NCBI GenBank assembly: GCA_028282395.1
Contig: JANQHY010000117.1
Coordinates: forward strand, 1-7,998
Origin: Gammaproteobacteria bacterium
GTDB lineage: Bacteria > Pseudomonadota > Gammaproteobacteria > UBA12402
Reading direction: 5' to 3'
DNA: 7,998 nt
Shown piece by piece: positions 6,592 to 7,998 of the stretch (the first letter of the stretch is position 1; each line of letters starts with the position of its first letter). The position numbers were made by a program, and so were the translations under genes. The notes under the pieces are model-generated. The model saw nothing but the letters and a program-made list of their open reading frames with translations. It was not told the origin of the DNA and ran no database searches.

Positions 6592-6614
6592 AATAATTGT
6601 ACGCTACAATGATT
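6592..6614. promoter_or_regulatory. 23-bp dyad upstream of the efflux operon, candidate operator
   Basis: The dyad has the perfect core ATTGTA-CGC-TACAAT (6596-6610). Three more matching pairs (AAT/ATT) lie outside one mismatch on each side, giving 9 of 10 paired positions around centre 6603. Size and symmetry fit a dimeric repressor of the TetR or MarR type, which often control RND pumps. The right core arm TACAAT is also a fair -10 hexamer on the plus strand, though no good -35 precedes it. No regulator gene is in the window. Confidence 0.4.
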
Positions 6615-6694
6615 ATTGGCGTTCCTCATGGAGAAACTAATACCATTGGGAATAGCGTTTTTCTAGCTAAAGCAATAGGTAAGGAGAGAACAGC

Positions 6695-7762
6695 GTGAAA
6701 AAAATGATACCAAAACTGCTAGTAACACTATTGCTGATCATCTTGATAATTATCGTCGTCTGGTTTTATTTACCTAAAAAGTCACGCCACACCACCACTT
6801 CCAGCGCAATAGCCATCCGAGCAGCAAAAGTTAGCCAACAACTACAGTCACCGACTCTATCACTAATTGGTCTTTTAGAGGCACAAAAATCGGTGATGAT
6901 TACCCCGCTAATTGCTGGTACTATTCGTGCTGTCAAATTCTCGCCTGGCGAGCGAGTAAAAAAAGGGCAGGCGTTAATAGTTCTCAACGACGATATTTAT
7001 CGCGCACAGTTAAATGCCGATAGAGTGAAACTGGAAACCTTAACCACCGATTATAAGCGCTATAAATCACTGGCAGCTCGCGGCATTACTAGTCAACAGA
7101 CACTTGATTCAGCATTTAGTGATATGCGCGCACAGCAGGCAGAAATGGCATTAACACAGAGCAAAGTCGACCAAATGACACTACATGCTCCCTTTACTGG
7201 CAATCTTGGTAGCAGTTCAGCCAATGTGGGTGCTTATGTGGCCGTTGGCCAACCATTAGTCCGTTTAGTTAACACTGATAAACTCTTAGCAAAATATAGT
7301 GTGCCGGGAGAGTATTTTGCGCAACTGAAAGTTGGTCAGCGAGTTACTGTAAAAAGCGATGCTTACCCCAAACGCTCTTTCAAGGGAAAAGTTAGCTTTG
7401 TCTCCCCAATTCTCGATACCGACACCAACACCATTGCTGTCCATGCACTGATTGACAATGAGACGAGTGGTGATGGGACAGATCATAATGCGCTCACGTC
7501 AGGAATGTATGTTCAAATTATCCAAGAGGTCGGCAATGCTAAAAAGGTATTGGTGATCCCCAACTCTGCACTAGTCCCGACGATTAGTGGTGTCGAAGTT
7601 TATCTAATCAACAATGGTCGTGCCACAGCTAAAGCAATTAAAATTGGCCAGCATATTAGCAATAAAGTCGTCGTCAAACAGGGCTTAAAACTTGGCGATC
7701 AAGTTGTCACAGCTGGCCAGGAAAAGTTAAAGGATGGCAGTCAAGTAACCGTAAGCCCTTAG
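6695..7762 (+). CDS. RND efflux periplasmic adaptor (membrane fusion protein, HlyD/AcrA family)
   Basis: 355 residues. It links an inner-membrane RND pump to an outer-membrane channel in the periplasm. A single hydrophobic segment at about 8-27, after a short Lys-containing N terminus, is an uncleaved anchor or signal; there is no lipobox Cys, so it is not a lipoprotein like AcrA. The lipoyl-type domain is split: first half at about 66-100 (AGTIRAVKFSPGERVKKGQ at 74-92), second half at about 164-195 (APFTGNLGSSSANVGAYV). Between them a short alpha-helical hairpin covers about 101-160, as in RND partners. Beta-barrel (about 197-280) and membrane-proximal parts follow. The start is GTG 6695-6697, with AAGGAGAG at 6681-6688; the ATG at 6704 is too far from that site. 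The transporter gene begins 10 bases after the stop, so both form one operon. The substrate cannot be told from sequence. Confidence 0.92.
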   Translation: MKKMIPKLLVTLLLIILIIIVVWFYLPKKSRHTTTSSAIAIRAAKVSQQLQSPTLSLIGLLEAQKSVMITPLIAGTIRAVKFSPGERVKKGQALIVLNDDIYRAQLNADRVKLETLTTDYKRYKSLAARGITSQQTLDSAFSDMRAQQAEMALTQSKVDQMTLHAPFTGNLGSSSANVGAYVAVGQPLVRLVNTDKLLAKYSVPGEYFAQLKVGQRVTVKSDAYPKRSFKGKVSFVSPILDTDTNTIAVHALIDNETSGDGTDHNALTSGMYVQIIQEVGNAKKVLVIPNSALVPTISGVEVYLINNGRATAKAIKIGQHISNKVVVKQGLKLGDQVVTAGQEKLKDGSQVTVSP

Positions 7763-7772
7763 GAGAGAACAT

Positions 7773-7998
7773 TTGTCATTACCTCACTTTTGTATTAAAA
7801 ACCCAGTATTCACTATTGTCATTAATTTATTAATTGTCATGATTGGTGTTATCTGTTTTCAACGCTTATCCGTTAGTGGCTACCCCAGTATTGAGAACCC
7901 TACGATTGGCATTCACACTACCTTAACCGGCGCCAGTGCCGATTATATGCAAGATCAAGTAAGCCGCCCGATTGAAAATGCGGTGAGTACTATTACCG
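7773..7998 (+). CDS. RND efflux inner-membrane transporter (AcrB/HAE-1 family), N-terminal part only
   Basis: 75 codons are present before the window ends; full family members are about 1000 residues. They export drugs, solvents or other hydrophobic compounds using proton flow. The start matches the family: a short lead, then IKNPVFTIVINLLIVMIG (8-25) corresponding to the conserved FIK-PVFA-V entry to transmembrane helix 1 (about 11-29), then the periplasmic opening with SGYPSIENPTIGIHT (34-48) and TGASADYMQDQVSRPIENAV (51-70), the counterpart of the YPGA...V...IE region of the porter domain. The start is TTG 7773-7775, with AGGAG at 7761-7765 overlapping the adaptor stop; the next in-frame ATG is 22 codons later, inside the first helix. 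It is in one operon with the adaptor, and an outer-membrane channel gene may lie beyond the edge. Confidence 0.93.
   Translation, partial: MSLPHFCIKNPVFTIVINLLIVMIGVICFQRLSVSGYPSIENPTIGIHTTLTGASADYMQDQVSRPIENAVSTIT

Noticed and set aside
6616..6643. TTGGCG-N16-TAATAC as the promoter of the efflux operon
   Set aside because: The -10 matches consensus at only 3 of 6 positions, so support is too weak to list.

Overview
The window reads as chromosomal DNA of a gammaproteobacterium-like Gram-negative bacterium. The thrS-infC-rpmI-rplT order, an apparent AUU start on infC, and an inner-membrane RND pump with its periplasmic adaptor all fit that. The DNA is moderately AT-rich by eye and the coding sequences use many AT-ending codons. 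I cannot name the genus. No mobile element, tRNA, rRNA or CRISPR array is visible.

Layout. (1) Bases 1-1689, minus strand: an almost complete NAD-type malic enzyme, cut by the left edge within its last residues. (2) Bases 1690-1939: a divergent intergenic region with a promoter for each side and a cluster of CAATG/CATTG words. (3) Bases 1940-2995, plus strand: an FMN-dependent nitronate monooxygenase family protein. (4) Bases 2996-3226: the gap between convergent genes, with a strong hairpin. (5) Bases 3227-6474, minus strand: the translation operon thrS-infC-rpmI-rplT, read right to left. thrS starts with GTG, infC most likely with ATT, and a 168-base structured spacer before rpmI sits where the L20-controlled operator lies in E. 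coli. (6) Bases 6475-6694: a second divergent intergenic region with a likely thrS promoter and a 23-bp dyad that looks like a repressor operator. (7) Bases 6695-7998, plus strand: an RND efflux operon made of a membrane fusion protein (GTG start) and the beginning of the inner-membrane transporter (TTG start), which runs off the right edge.

The translation operon makes threonyl-tRNA synthetase, initiation factor IF3 and ribosomal proteins L35 and L20. In E. coli this cluster is controlled by feedback: ThrRS on thrS, IF3 on its own AUU-started gene, and L20 on rpmI-rplT. The sequence here keeps the elements needed for the last two in plausible form. The thrS leader looks too short for an E. 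coli-like operator if the predicted promoter is the right one. pheST does not follow rplT, unlike E. coli. The flanking metabolic and efflux genes have no obvious functional link with the operon.

I see no clearly new multi-gene system. The most useful leads are the non-canonical infC start, the structured infC-rpmI spacer, the dyad upstream of the efflux operon, the CAATG cluster upstream of the oxidoreductase, and unusual residues in the ThrRS zinc-site loop and the malic enzyme core.
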